Assembly: GCA_000824805.1 (NCBI GenBank)
Contig: CCNA01000045.1
Span: forward strand, 171,763-235,762
Length of the DNA: 64,000 nt
Direction: 5' to 3'
Origin: Mesorhizobium sp. SOD10
GTDB taxonomy: Bacteria; Pseudomonadota; Alphaproteobacteria; Rhizobiales; Rhizobiaceae
The position numbers and the translations under genes are program-made. Numbering within the stretch: the first letter of the stretch is position 1; every line of letters begins with the position of its first letter. This document shows, piece after piece, positions 42,428-51,828 of this stretch. The notes beneath the pieces are model-generated. The model had not been told where the DNA came from. It searched no databases and was given only the letters and a program-made list of their open reading frames with translations.

Positions 42428-43207
42428 TCACCTATCAACCCGTCTCAAAAAATCGGCGAGCTTCGAGCTGCTCTCGCGCGGACTTTCCACAGTGGCCCAG
42501 TGTCCGCACCGATCGAGCGAGGAGAATACGGCTCCCTTGATCTTGTCGGCAAGCGCCTGGGCGACGCCAGGCGGATTGACCGTGTCGGCATCGCCGGTGA
42601 CGAGCAGGGTCGGCGCCGAAATCCTCCGCGCATCGACGGCGACGGCTTTCGCCAGCGCCTCACAGGTGCGGGCATAGGATTCGGGGTCCTGGCGGGTGAT
42701 GGATTCCCGCACGAAGGCCGCCACCGCGGGCGACGTCTCCCTCGTATGCGCCGAGATCGCGTTGGCGACGATCTGATCGGCGATGTCGGCAATGCCGCCG
42801 GAGCGCGCGAGGCGCGCCCGGTTGCCGAGCCCCTGCCGGGTTGCCTCGCCTGGTTCGGCCAGGGCGCCGAACAGCGTCAGCGATCTTACCAGCGCGGGCT
42901 GCGTCGCGGCGATCTGCTGACACACGATGGTGCCCATCGAATGGCCGACGAAATGCGCCGATGGAACGCCCATGCCGGCCATAGCGCGGATGACGGCTTC
43001 GCTCATCCCTTCGATGGTGAGCGGCTCGATCGGCCGCGGCGAGCGGCCCGACCCCGGCAGGTCGAGCCGGACGACGCGATAGCCGGAGAGCGCGCCCATC
43101 TGCGGCTGGAACATGTTCGAGGTCCCGCCGAGGCCATGGATCATCACTACGGCCGCGCCTTCGCCGACGACCTCCGCAACGACCTGGCCGACAGTCACGG
43201 TCGTCAT
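42428..43207 (-). CDS. Alpha/beta-fold hydrolase
   Basis: Protein of 259 residues with oxyanion motif MIHGLGGTSNMFQ, nucleophile elbow VGHSMGTIVCQQ, acid loop LLVTGDADTVNPP and catalytic His in CGHWATVE. The family includes 3-oxoadipate enol-lactonase-like and C-C hydrolases, but specificity is not evident. It overlaps the upstream fumarylacetoacetase-family gene by four bases (ATGA), so both probably act in one degradation route. Confidence 0.87.
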   Translation of the reverse strand: MTTVTVGQVVAEVVGEGAAVVMIHGLGGTSNMFQPQMGALSGYRVVRLDLPGSGRSPRPIEPLTIEGMSEAVIRAMAGMGVPSAHFVGHSMGTIVCQQIAATQPALVRSLTLFGALAEPGEATRQGLGNRARLARSGGIADIADQIVANAISAHTRETSPAVAAFVRESITRQDPESYARTCEALAKAVAVDARRISAPTLLVTGDADTVNPPGVAQALADKIKGAVFSSLDRCGHWATVESPRESSSKLADFLRRVDR

Positions 43208-44082
43208 TGCGGCCTCTCCACGAAACGGTTCTCCAGCGTGCCGATGCCGTCGATCTCGATGCGCACGACGTCACCGGGCTTGAGATATTTGGGCGGGTCG
43301 AAACCGATGCCGACCCCGACCGGCGTGCCGGTGGCGATGATGTCGCCGGGCTTGAGTGTGATGCCTTGCGACAGCGTTGCGATAATGGTCGGGATATCGA
43401 AGATGAGCAGCGATATACGGGAGTCCTGCCGCAGCTCCTCATTGACGAAACAGCGGATGCCGGCGCTGGCGAGATCGAACTCGTCCCTGGTGACCGCCCA
43501 CGGACCCATCGGACAGAACGTGTCCTGCGACTTGCCGATCAGCCACTGGCTGTATTTGCCTTGCAGGTCGCGCGCCGTGACGTCGTTGACAATCGTATAT
43601 CCCCAGACGTGGTCGAGGGCATCCTCCGTCGAGATGCCGCGCCCGCCCTTGCCGATGATGACGGCAAGCTCCGCCTCATAGTCGATCGCCGTCGACACGG
43701 AGGAATCGATCAGCACGCTGGCGTGGTTGGGGACGACCGATTCCGGCACTTTGGAGAAGATGATCGGATGCTTCGGCACCGCGCCGGCGCCGGCGCTGGA
43801 ATCGAAGCCTGAGCGGGCAAACTCGTGCGCGTGCTCGTGGTAGTTCTTGCCCACGCAGAAGATATTGCGGCGCGGCTGTGGAATCGGAGCTTCGATCTCT
43901 ACTCTTGCCAGCGGAACCGGGGAGAGGGTGCGCGGCAGCCCGGCTCCGTCGCGTTCGATCAGCGCGAGCAACCCGGCCTCGGCGCGCTCGACGGGGAAAT
44001 CGAAGGGGGCGACGGTCTGGGCGGCAAGATCGACCAGGCCGACGCGCCGTTCGCCGGCGAGCGAGAAAGTCGCGACCCGCAT
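43204..44082 (-). CDS. Fumarylacetoacetate hydrolase (FAH) family protein
   Basis: Protein of 292 residues. The start MRVATFSLAG at 44082 has GGGAGG nearby, and the in-frame ATG seven codons upstream lacks such support. The C-terminal FAH domain has IFCVGKNYHEHAHEF, the metal-binding acid cluster IDYEAELAVIIGKGG, WGYTIVNDVTARDLQ, and GDIIATGTPVGVG. The family hydrolyses C-C bonds in beta-diketones or decarboxylates and hydrates acids from aromatic degradation. It is the first gene of the eight-gene operon, facing the GntR regulator. Confidence 0.9.
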   Translation of the reverse strand: MRVATFSLAGERRVGLVDLAAQTVAPFDFPVERAEAGLLALIERDGAGLPRTLSPVPLARVEIEAPIPQPRRNIFCVGKNYHEHAHEFARSGFDSSAGAGAVPKHPIIFSKVPESVVPNHASVLIDSSVSTAIDYEAELAVIIGKGGRGISTEDALDHVWGYTIVNDVTARDLQGKYSQWLIGKSQDTFCPMGPWAVTRDEFDLASAGIRCFVNEELRQDSRISLLIFDIPTIIATLSQGITLKPGDIIATGTPVGVGIGFDPPKYLKPGDVVRIEIDGIGTLENRFVERPQ

Positions 44083-44141
44083 GAAGTTCCTCCCATGAAC
44101 CAATTTTGAGCCAATTTTCTGCTCTTTTGAAACACGCTAGC

Positions 44142-44151
44142 GCCAATTGGC
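44142..44151. promoter_or_regulatory. Palindrome in divergent FAH/GntR control region
   Basis: GCCAATTGGC is a perfect ten-base palindrome in the 224-base gap between the divergent genes. The related half CCAATTTT occurs nearby (44111-44118). It could be part of an operator for the GntR-family protein. No direct proof is available from sequence. Confidence 0.3.
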
Positions 44152-44306
44152 TTAGGCCGCAAGCCGGATTCTGATTGGCTTCATCAAATATCCCGACATC
44201 CTACGGCGCACGAATGCAGAAGTGCTCGCGGGCCTTGCCTGATGGACGGGCACATGAAAAGCTGCTATAAATGGTTCATTATTGGATCAGATAAACGCTC
44301 CCAAAC

Positions 44307-44978
44307 ATGCCCAAACTGGTTGCCAACGATATCGCCATCGCCCTGAAGAAGCGGATTTCGCTGGGCGAATGGCTGGAGAACGGCCGCATGCCGCCGGAGC
44401 GCGACCTCGCCAGCGAGTTTGGCGTGGCGCGCAACACGGTGCGGCGTGCCGTCAGCATGCTCGAGGATGACGGCACGGTCGTACGGCATGTGGGTCGCGG
44501 GACCTTTTTGACGGCGGGCAATCCCGATTCCATGGCCGCGACCGTCGCGCGCATGGAAGGGACCAGCCCGGCCGACATGATGGAGATCAGGCAATTGCTG
44601 GAGCCGGCGGCGGCGTCCTTTGCCGCGACCAATGCAAGCGCCGGCGAATTGAACGCCGTGCGCGAGGCGCACAAGATCGCCTGTGCATCCCAGGACATGC
44701 CCACTTTCGAGCACTGGGACGCGGAATTCCACCACCGCATCTTCGCATGCTCGCGCAACGACTTCCTCAAGGAGATCCACAATCTCATGCGCATCCTGCG
44801 CAATCAGCGGCCGTGGTTCGAGATGAAGAAGCGTTCCTTCTCGGAGGAACGCCGCGCCACCTATTGCAGCGAGCACCAACTCGTCCTGGATGCGTTGCTG
44901 GCACGCGACTCCGAAGGCGCCAGCAATGCCATGCTGACGCATCTGAGGACCGTCGAGCGCAATCTTCTGGGGAGGTAG
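44307..44978 (+). CDS. GntR-family regulator, FadR subfamily (FCD)
   Basis: Protein of 223 residues. The winged-helix domain (about 5-70) has MPPERDLASEFGVARNTVRR and the wing VVRHVGRGTFL. The FCD effector domain (about 90-215) has the metal-site pattern AEFHHRIF and later EHQLVLDALLARD. It is divergent from the transport/hydrolase operon starting at 44082, so it probably represses that operon until the substrate or a product binds. The ATG at 44307 begins right at the domain. Confidence 0.88.
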   Translation: MPKLVANDIAIALKKRISLGEWLENGRMPPERDLASEFGVARNTVRRAVSMLEDDGTVVRHVGRGTFLTAGNPDSMAATVARMEGTSPADMMEIRQLLEPAAASFAATNASAGELNAVREAHKIACASQDMPTFEHWDAEFHHRIFACSRNDFLKEIHNLMRILRNQRPWFEMKKRSFSEERRATYCSEHQLVLDALLARDSEGASNAMLTHLRTVERNLLGR

Positions 44979-45388
44979 TCGCTCGGACGACGGAGCCCGA
45001 GTCGACATTGCATGAAGATGCCACTATATAGCGCCTGCTCCGGCTGAGGCCGGGGCAGCACCGACCGGGAAACCGCGATACGGTTTGTGATACGAATGCG
45101 CTGTCAAAGTTAGAAAAAAGCAAGCAAAAACAACAAAGCGGCTTTCTATCGATCCCGGCCAACGATCCCATCATTCTCAATGATCTGAACGTGCACCTCC
45201 AACCCCTCCATTCCTTCGGCTCTGCGGACCATGGGCAAGATACCTTGTCCCATGGGCAAGTTGTCTTGTCCCACGGACAAGATGTCTTGCCGGTCGAGGC
45301 CGACTCGGCTCGAATGGGGCAGGCATCCTCTGCAGGAGTGCGGACGTTCATGGCTACCAACCGGCTTTGCCGCTAGGAAAGAAGCAGT
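44979..45388. other. Intergenic region with tandem 21-bp repeats, no gene
   Basis: About 410 bases between the GntR gene and DUF768. I see no convincing gene. Short frames on both strands show seven-residue periodicity only because a 21-base repeat is present. It must contain the promoter of the DUF768 gene. A T-rich stretch on the minus strand (45110-45140) is notable but forms no clear stem. Confidence 0.6.
45228..45290. repeat. Three tandem 21-bp near-palindromic repeats
   Basis: Units at 45228-45248, 45249-45269 and 45270-45290. The middle unit reads CCCATGGGCAAGTTGTCTTG followed by T. Adjacent units together form palindromes such as CTTGTCCCATGGGCAAG. The third unit diverges (CCCACGGACAAG). 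There are no spacers, so it is not a CRISPR array. Confidence 0.85.
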
Positions 45389-45643
45389 ATGAGTGAACAT
45401 GCGATCGAGTTTTTGCGCGGATGGATTGGCGAGAAAGTCCAATGCCAGCATTCGCCGATCAAGATCGACAAGCAGGCGGAGACCCTCGCCAGGGAGTGCT
45501 GCGCCAAAGCCGCCGAGGCAGGCATTCTGCTCGAGGACATTCAGGAAGAGGTCGGCGACATCCAGGAGCTGATCGCGTCGCGCCTCGAGGAAGCCGCCGA
45601 AGAGGGCAGCAGCGAAGCAAGGCCCGACAGGCCGGCGGAATAA
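45389..45643 (+). CDS. DUF768 domain-containing protein
   Basis: Small acidic protein of 84 residues. The pattern EFLRGWIGEKV at the start and EEVGDIQELIASRLEEA near the end matches the DUF768 family, found mainly in Mesorhizobium and of unknown function. The ATG at 45389 follows an AG-rich site (GGAAAGAAG). It stands alone, downstream of the 21-base tandem repeats. Confidence 0.78.
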   Translation: MSEHAIEFLRGWIGEKVQCQHSPIKIDKQAETLARECCAKAAEAGILLEDIQEEVGDIQELIASRLEEAAEEGSSEARPDRPAE

Positions 45644-45667
45644 TACCCGCCTGGCACAGGCCGTATC

Positions 45668-46786
45668 TTAGCCGAATTTTTCCTTCAGCCAGTCCTTCGG
45701 CAGCGCCGGCACGAAATTGCCGTCGCGTCCCGTCATTTCCTCATTGGCGACCAGCGCATTGAGGATCGCCTCCTCGACGCCTTGCACGACCGCGTCGAAG
45801 AACGGGTCGATGTCGACATCCGGGATGAACTCAGCCTGTCCGATGCGCCCCGAAGCGCCAAGCGCGGCCTGCGGATTGGCGGTCGAGAACGCCAGAAAGA
45901 TATCTCCCGAGCTGTGGTAGCCATAGCCGCCGGTCAGGGCGATGCCGAGGGGCACGCGCCGGGCGAGCCGCTTCATCTGATGCGGCAGGAACGGCGCGTC
46001 GGTGGCGACGACGGCGATGATCGAACCCTTCTCGGCGCGCGCCGTCGCCTCACGGATTGCCGGCTGGGCCAATTCCGGGCCGACACGCTGGCCGCGAATG
46101 GCAAAATTGTGCCTTTTGCCGAAATTCGCCTGAACGCACACGCCGAGCATGTAGCGTTTGTCCTGCCATTGGACGACGCGCGAGGCGGTGCCGGATCCGG
46201 CCTTGAAGCCGAAGCTGATCATACCGGTGCCGCCGCCGACGCTGCCTTCCTCGATGGCCCCGCCGCTGGCGCTGTCGAGTGCCGCGGCCACGTGGTCGAC
46301 GCTCACATGATGGCCGTTGATGTCGTTGAGGAAGCCGTCATAGGTCTCGGCCGCCACCGGCAGGCCCCAGCCGCTGTCGAGCGCGGCCGGCAACACCTTG
46401 TGCATCCAGCGCAGCGTGGCGTCACGGGTAACGCCGCAGGAATGCGTGTTGGTGATGGTGACCGGGAAGTTGAACGCGCCGGTCTCCTCGATGATGTGCA
46501 TGCCTGTCAGTTCGCCATTGCCGTTCTGGCTGAACACGCCGGCGAATACCGGTGTCGCGAGCTCTTCGACCGGCCTTGGCAGGATCGCGGTGACACCGGT
46601 GCGCACCGGTCCGTTGCCGACCCGCAGCGGACCCTCGCCGGAAATCAGCGTCGTGTAGCCCACCGACACGCCCGGAACGTCGGTGATGGCATTGAAGCGG
46701 CCGGGCGTCCCGTCGAGCGCGATGCCGAAGGCGCGCAGGCGCGGCTTGCCGGACGGGGTGCGAAGATGCGGGTCGTGGTTGCTCAT
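45668..46786 (-). CDS. P1-family (DmpA-type) aminopeptidase
   Basis: Protein of 372 residues of the N-terminal nucleophile superfamily, including L-/D-aminopeptidase DmpA and beta-aminopeptidases. The start MSNHDPH at 46786 is taken because LRAFGIALDGTPGRFNAITD follows at the usual distance. VGGGTGMISFGFKAGSGTAS is the region that is self-cleaved in the family. NTHSCGVTRDATLRWM and TDAPFLPHQMKRLARR are further landmarks. It lies seven bases downstream of xseA. Confidence 0.87.
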   Translation of the reverse strand: MSNHDPHLRTPSGKPRLRAFGIALDGTPGRFNAITDVPGVSVGYTTLISGEGPLRVGNGPVRTGVTAILPRPVEELATPVFAGVFSQNGNGELTGMHIIEETGAFNFPVTITNTHSCGVTRDATLRWMHKVLPAALDSGWGLPVAAETYDGFLNDINGHHVSVDHVAAALDSASGGAIEEGSVGGGTGMISFGFKAGSGTASRVVQWQDKRYMLGVCVQANFGKRHNFAIRGQRVGPELAQPAIREATARAEKGSIIAVVATDAPFLPHQMKRLARRVPLGIALTGGYGYHSSGDIFLAFSTANPQAALGASGRIGQAEFIPDVDIDPFFDAVVQGVEEAILNALVANEEMTGRDGNFVPALPKDWLKEKFG

Positions 46787-46793
46787 GGAAACC

Positions 46794-48359
46794 TCAGAAC
46801 AACGAGCCCTGATTGCCCGGTTCCTTGGCCTTGGCTGGCGACTTCGCCGCCAGCTTCGGCCGCGCCCCGCCGGAGGTCGCGATGGCCTCGGCAGTGCCGT
46901 CCGCGAATTCCAACTGCAGCGCCGCGCCCGGCGCCAGTTCCGCGACCCGTTTGATGACGGCACCGTCGGCATCCTTGACCAGCGCGAAGCCGCGCGCCAG
47001 CACGGCCTTGTGCGACAGCGTCGACAAGAGCCGGTCGGCCTGGGTCAGCGCCGCGCGCAGCCGGTCGAGCCGCCGTGCCAAGGCCTGGTCCTGCCTGCGC
47101 GACAGTCCGGCCAATGCGTCGGCCTGCAGCTTTTGCCGCCGGGCGATCGGCGCCGGCGAGAGGCGCGTCGAATTGCGCTGGAAGCGCGCGCGCCGCTCGC
47201 GCACGATGGCGAAGAACGCCGCGCGGGCACGCGCAATGTCGCGACCGGTCAGCATGCGCGCCTCGTTCAGGCGCCGCGACAGGGTCGCGGGCGTCAGCCT
47301 TTGCCGCTCCAGCGTCGCCCGCTTGCGCTCGATATTCACCGTCAGCCCGCGGCCGAGGCGGCTGGTCGCATCGTCGAAACGGCGGCGCGGCAGCGCCAGC
47401 AACTGGTCGGGCGAGGGGAGCGCGCGCCCCGCCGCGCGCACCGCTTGGCGCTTGCGCTCCAGATGCCGCGAGGCGCAGGCGTTGAGTCGCGCGCCGAGGC
47501 TGGCCAAGGTTGCCTCCAGATCCGCCCTGACCGGCACGGCGATCTCGGCCGCGCCGGTGGGTGTCGGCGCGCGCATATCGGCGACGAAGTCGATCAGGGT
47601 CGTATCGGTCTCGTGCCCGACGGCCGAGATCACCGGGATGCCGGACGCCGCCACCGCTCGCGCCAGCCCTTCGTCGTTGAAGCCCCAGAGGTCCTCGAGG
47701 CTGCCGCCGCCGCGCGCCACGATCAGAAGATCGGGCTGGCGGATGGGCCCGTCCCATGTCAGCGCGTTGAAACCATTGACGGCTGCGGTCACTTCCTTGG
47801 CGGTCGTCTCGCCCTGGACCCGCACCGGCCAGACCAGCACATGCAGCGGGAACCGGTCCTTGATGCGGTGGATGATGTCGCGGATCACCGAGCCGGTCGG
47901 CGAGGTGACCACGCCGATGACCCGTGGCATGAACGGCAGCCGCCGCTTGCGGCCGGCGTCGAACAGGCCTTCTGCCTGCAGCCGGCGCTTGCGTTCTTCG
48001 AGCAGCGCCATCAACGCGCCGGCGCCCGCCGGCTCCAGATTGTCGATGACGATCTGGTAATTGGATTTGCCGGGGTAGGTCGTCAGCCTACCGCTGGCGA
48101 TCACCTCCATGCCTTCCTCGGGGCGGAATTTCAGCCGCGCCATGGTGGTCTTCCAGACCACGGCATCGATCCGCGCGCGGTCGTCCTTCAGTGCGAAGTA
48201 GGCGTGGCCGGACGAATGCGGGCCGCGATAGCCGGAAATTTCGCCGCGCACCCGCACATTGCCGAAGGCGTCCTCGACCGTGCGCTTCAGCGCGCCGGAA
48301 ATCTCGCTCACCGTGTATTCGGTGGCGTTGCTGCGTGATTCGGTTGCTGTTTCACTCAT
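46794..48359 (-). CDS. xseA: Exodeoxyribonuclease VII large subunit
   Basis: Protein of 521 residues. The N-terminal OB-fold (about 10-110) has VSEISGALKRTVEDAFGNVR and VRGEISGYRGPHSSGHAYF. The catalytic domain has VIGVVTSPTGSVIRDI, DLLIVARGGGSLEDLWGFND and ISAVGHETDTTLIDFVAD, all highly conserved in XseA. A long helical region follows, and the end LSHKAVLARGFALVKDADG is typical. With XseB (not in this window) it degrades single-stranded DNA. Confidence 0.97.
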   Translation of the reverse strand: MSETATESRSNATEYTVSEISGALKRTVEDAFGNVRVRGEISGYRGPHSSGHAYFALKDDRARIDAVVWKTTMARLKFRPEEGMEVIASGRLTTYPGKSNYQIVIDNLEPAGAGALMALLEERKRRLQAEGLFDAGRKRRLPFMPRVIGVVTSPTGSVIRDIIHRIKDRFPLHVLVWPVRVQGETTAKEVTAAVNGFNALTWDGPIRQPDLLIVARGGGSLEDLWGFNDEGLARAVAASGIPVISAVGHETDTTLIDFVADMRAPTPTGAAEIAVPVRADLEATLASLGARLNACASRHLERKRQAVRAAGRALPSPDQLLALPRRRFDDATSRLGRGLTVNIERKRATLERQRLTPATLSRRLNEARMLTGRDIARARAAFFAIVRERRARFQRNSTRLSPAPIARRQKLQADALAGLSRRQDQALARRLDRLRAALTQADRLLSTLSHKAVLARGFALVKDADGAVIKRVAELAPGAALQLEFADGTAEAIATSGGARPKLAAKSPAKAKEPGNQGSLF

Positions 48360-48479
48360 TTGGCGATTGGGGAGCGCTTATCGGCCCGCGTCAAGCGCGG
48401 AGAAACCTCGCTAATATTATAACGCGATCTTAAGCCCGGTTTGCTTTGACTGGCGGCAGGAGAGCCGGCCAGGGACGCG

Positions 48480-50690
48480 ATGAGCGCACGCCACAACAGC
48501 AGCCCTTTGACGCGTCAGGTCACGCTGACCGTTCTGACGCTCGCGGCTTTCGCTTTGGCCATTGTCGTCGGCTTCGGCTTCTACGCCGCCAGCCAGGCGG
48601 ACGATGCCTCGCTCGAACGGCAGAAGATGTTCATTGCCGACGGCCTGCAGGACAAGATCGCGGCCGTTGAGCGGGAGCAGGAAAGCATCTCAGTCTGGGA
48701 CGATTCCGTCATCAATGCAAAGGCCGGCAACCAGCTTTGGATGACCGAGAACCTCAGCGTCTGGATGTACACTTATTACGGCCACAACCGGGTCTACGTT
48801 CTCGACAGCGCCAACCATCCGATCCACGCCATGCGTGAGGGCAAGCTGGTCGAAGTTTCCGCCTATGGCGAGGACCAGCCCACGCTTCTTCCCATCATCG
48901 AAAAACTGCGTCGCATGCTGGCTGGGCCGCCGCAAACCGATGCGCACGGCCAGCCTATGAAGATGGTGGCCGAGGATCTGGTGTCGCTCGACGGCGCGCT
49001 GGCGATCGTCAGCGTCGCGCCGCTCGTGCCGAGCTCGGACAGGGTCAGCCAGGCGCAAGGCACAGAATATCTGCATGTGTCGGTCGAATTCATCAGCGAC
49101 GCGGTGGTCCACAAGATCGCAGGGAAATATCTGCTCGAGGGAGCGCGTCTGGTGCCCTTGTCCGAGCCGGTTGGCCCGGCCGCCGTGCCGCTGGTCGATT
49201 CGCGCGGCGTGATCCTCGGTCATATCGGTTGGGATCAATTGCGGCCTGGCCTCGCTTTGGTGCGTAAGATCGCTCCTGCCTTGGCGATCGCGCTGCTCTT
49301 GGCGGGCGGCGTGCTGGTGTTCCTTTTGAGCAGGTTGCGTCGCGCCTCGGCGGCGTTGCAGACCAGCCAGGACCAGGCGCAATATCTTGCCTTCCACGAC
49401 ACGCTCACCGGCCTGCCCAACCGGGCGCTGTTCGAGGACCGCTTGCGGCGCACGCTGCTCTTCGCCAGCAAGGACGGAACGCGCGTGGCGCTGCTTTACC
49501 TCGATCTCGATCGATTCAAGCACATCAACGACACGCTGGGCCATCCGGCCGGTGACGAGCTCGTGCGTCAGACGGCGGCGCGGCTTAAGCACACGATCCG
49601 CGAGGTCGACACCGTCGCCCGGCTCGGCGGCGACGAGTTCGCCATCATCCTGCTCGACGTTCCCGATGTCGGAAGCGCCGAGGACATCGCCGACAGGCTG
49701 CTCATGAAGCTGCGCGAGCCGTTCCGGCTGATCGACGACCAGGTGTTCGTCAGCGCGAGCGTCGGCATCGCGCTGTCGTCCGGATCGGACACCGACGCGG
49801 ATGACCTGCTGCGCAAGACCGACATCGCGCTTTACGAGGCCAAGAAGAACGGTCGCGGCCGCTATCAGGTGTTCGCCGGCGACATGGACGATCTGTTGCT
49901 GCGCAAGCGCAAGGTCGAATCCGAACTCCGCAAGGCGCTTGAGGGCGACGGCGGCATAAAGCTCGCCTATCAGCCGGTCTTCGCTGCCGACGGCCACCGG
50001 ATTCTCGGGGCAGAGGCGCTGATCCGCTGGGGGCATGAGGTGCATGGCGCCTTGCCCGCGGCGCAGTTCATCGCCATCGCCGAGGAGCGCGGTCTCATCG
50101 GCGATTTGGGCAAATGGGCGCTGAGCGAGGCCTGCCGCTTTGCCGCCGGGACCGAACTGCCCTGGATCGCGGTCAACATCTCGCCGATGCAGTTGCGCGA
50201 TATCGGTTTTGCCGGACAGGTCGCCGCAATCCTGGAGGAAACCGGGCTCGATCCGTCCCGCCTGCAGCTCGAGACCACCGAAAGCGTTCTGCTCGAGCAC
50301 AACGACACGATCGGCACGGTGATTGCCGCGCTGCGCCAGTCCGGCGTGCGCATCGTGCTCGACGATTTCGGCACCGGCTATTCCTCGCTGAGCTATCTGC
50401 GGCGCCAGGCGATCGACAAGTTGAAGATCGACCGCTCCTTCGTGCGTCTGCTCGACGAGGACGAAAGCGCCCGCGCGATCGCCAAGACGCTGATCGAGCT
50501 GGCGCTGGCGCTTAAGGTCGAGGTGACCGCCGAAGGCGTCGAGACCGACGCGCAAAAAAACCTACTGGTCGGCATGGGCTGCCGGCAATTGCAGGGCTAT
50601 CTGCTGTCGCCGCCGCTGGAGCCCGGCCGGCTGCTTGCGCTGCCGGGTATCTCTTCAGCCGATCAGGAGCGTTCCGCCGCTCGAGCTTGA
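48480..50690 (+). CDS. Membrane GGDEF-EAL protein with CHASE4-like sensor
   Basis: Cyclic-di-GMP enzyme of 736 residues. Two membrane segments (about 17-38 and 265-284) flank a periplasmic CHASE4-like domain that includes ISVWDDSVINAKAGNQLW. The GGDEF domain has RLGGDEF (383-387) with an intact inhibitory site RxxD at 374-377. The EAL domain begins AEALIRW (511) and has LETTESVLL, LDDFGTGYSSLSYL and TAEGVET. Both active sites look intact, so it could both make and break c-di-GMP. The stop is one base from the stop of the convergent LysR gene. Confidence 0.93.
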   Translation: MSARHNSSPLTRQVTLTVLTLAAFALAIVVGFGFYAASQADDASLERQKMFIADGLQDKIAAVEREQESISVWDDSVINAKAGNQLWMTENLSVWMYTYYGHNRVYVLDSANHPIHAMREGKLVEVSAYGEDQPTLLPIIEKLRRMLAGPPQTDAHGQPMKMVAEDLVSLDGALAIVSVAPLVPSSDRVSQAQGTEYLHVSVEFISDAVVHKIAGKYLLEGARLVPLSEPVGPAAVPLVDSRGVILGHIGWDQLRPGLALVRKIAPALAIALLLAGGVLVFLLSRLRRASAALQTSQDQAQYLAFHDTLTGLPNRALFEDRLRRTLLFASKDGTRVALLYLDLDRFKHINDTLGHPAGDELVRQTAARLKHTIREVDTVARLGGDEFAIILLDVPDVGSAEDIADRLLMKLREPFRLIDDQVFVSASVGIALSSGSDTDADDLLRKTDIALYEAKKNGRGRYQVFAGDMDDLLLRKRKVESELRKALEGDGGIKLAYQPVFAADGHRILGAEALIRWGHEVHGALPAAQFIAIAEERGLIGDLGKWALSEACRFAAGTELPWIAVNISPMQLRDIGFAGQVAAILEETGLDPSRLQLETTESVLLEHNDTIGTVIAALRQSGVRIVLDDFGTGYSSLSYLRRQAIDKLKIDRSFVRLLDEDESARAIAKTLIELALALKVEVTAEGVETDAQKNLLVGMGCRQLQGYLLSPPLEPGRLLALPGISSADQERSAARA

Positions 50691-50691
50691 T

Positions 50692-51648
50692 CTACCATCC
50701 AGGCATGATCTGGTTCGGCTTGACCCGCTTCATCTTCGCGAAGGCGAGCGCAGCGAAGTCGAAGCTTCCAGCCTCTTCGCTCACCGGCACGGAAATATTG
50801 TCGAGGCTTTCGGCGATGTGGCGGGCCAAAGCGTCGACGATCTCCGGCTGCGAGGTCTGGCCGCGCATGATGCCGATGCGGCAATCCGGCAACTGGCCAA
50901 ACCCGTCGGCCTCGCCGAGCACGCGCATGCCGGGCCGAAGCGCGCATTCCGGCAGCACCGAGACCGCCAGGCCGGAAAGCACGGCGGCGGTGATCACCGT
51001 GGCCGAGAAGCTGGAGAACAGCACACGGTAGTCGCGGTTCTGCCGGTCGAGCACGTCGACGGCTGCGCGCCGCCAGATGCAGTTCGGCCGGCCGAACGCC
51101 ATCGGCAGGATTTCCTGCTCATGCGTGGCGTGGTTGGCCGAGGTGACCCACAAAAGCGGCTCGCGCCGCACCACTTCCGACTGGCCGCGCGTGTCATTAT
51201 GCGTCACCAGCGCAAGATCGAGATTGCCGCGCTTGATATGCTCGACCAGCCCCGGCGTGGGCTCGCAGACCACCGTCAGTTCGACGCGCGGGTTGGAGCG
51301 CGAGAAGCGCGCCATGATCTCGGGCAGGAAGCGGTCGGCATAATCGTCCGGGGTGCCGATGCGGATCGTGCCTTCGAGCCGCTGGTCGTCGAAGGCGGCG
51401 AGTGTCTCGCGGTTGAGGTAGATCAGCCGCCGCGCATAGGAAAGCAGCCGGTCGCCTTCCTCGGTCAGCTTGTTGGTGCGGCCGTCCTTTTCGAACAGCG
51501 GCTTGCCGATCCGCTCCTCCAGCCGCCGCATCTGCATCGACACGGCCGACTGTGTCCGGTGTACCTCTTCGGCGGCGCGGGTGAAGCTTCCCGTGTCTGC
51601 AATCGAGATGAAGGTTTGCAACTGATCGAGGTCGAGCGGCGCTTTCAT
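50692..51648 (-). CDS. LysR-family transcriptional regulator
   Basis: Protein of 318 residues. The N-terminal helix-turn-helix has FISIADTGSFTRAAEEVHRT and SAVSMQMRRLEERIGKPLFE. The effector domain (about 92-300) begins GTIRIGTPDDYADRFLPEIM, a pattern of regulators annotated near amino-acid or DUF1127 genes in rhizobia. It is divergent from the DUF1127 gene at 51829 and probably controls it. Confidence 0.93.
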   Translation of the reverse strand: MKAPLDLDQLQTFISIADTGSFTRAAEEVHRTQSAVSMQMRRLEERIGKPLFEKDGRTNKLTEEGDRLLSYARRLIYLNRETLAAFDDQRLEGTIRIGTPDDYADRFLPEIMARFSRSNPRVELTVVCEPTPGLVEHIKRGNLDLALVTHNDTRGQSEVVRREPLLWVTSANHATHEQEILPMAFGRPNCIWRRAAVDVLDRQNRDYRVLFSSFSATVITAAVLSGLAVSVLPECALRPGMRVLGEADGFGQLPDCRIGIMRGQTSQPEIVDALARHIAESLDNISVPVSEEAGSFDFAALAFAKMKRVKPNQIMPGW

Positions 51649-51680
51649 CGGTCCAACCTATCATTGATGTTGATGCTAGA

Positions 51681-51706
51681 GATTAAAAACATTCGTTGGA
51701 TTAATC
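51681..51706. promoter_or_regulatory. Candidate LysR operator
   Basis: GATTAA (51681-51686) and TTAATC (51701-51706) form an inverted repeat with a 14-base gap. It lies in the 180-base region between the divergent LysR and DUF1127 genes, 33 bases upstream of the regulator start. Longer flanking ATTGAT and ATCAAT halves add to the symmetry. Confidence 0.4.
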
Positions 51707-51828
51707 AATCGCGCGATGGCAAATTGGCATCGTCCACATGACAGCATGTGAATGGGAACCGGAACGGCGCTTCTCCCAGGGCGCCGATTGCCTGGTTTCG
51801 CCCGCTCGGCTCCGCAGGAGAGACTGAC

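Noticed and set aside
45228..45290. Possible CRISPR array
   Set aside because: The repeats are directly adjacent with no unique spacers, and no cas genes are present.
44785..45360. 191-residue - strand frame with CPWDK repeats
   Set aside because: The periodicity comes from the 21-base DNA repeat, and the frame overlaps the GntR gene; there is no signal of real coding.
46683..48338. 551-residue + strand frame opposite xseA
   Set aside because: It is antisense to xseA, whose motifs are unmistakable; the frame is Arg/Gln-rich with no domain.
48690..50555. 621-residue - strand frame opposite the GGDEF-EAL gene
   Set aside because: It is a mirror frame of a gene with intact GGDEF and EAL motifs.
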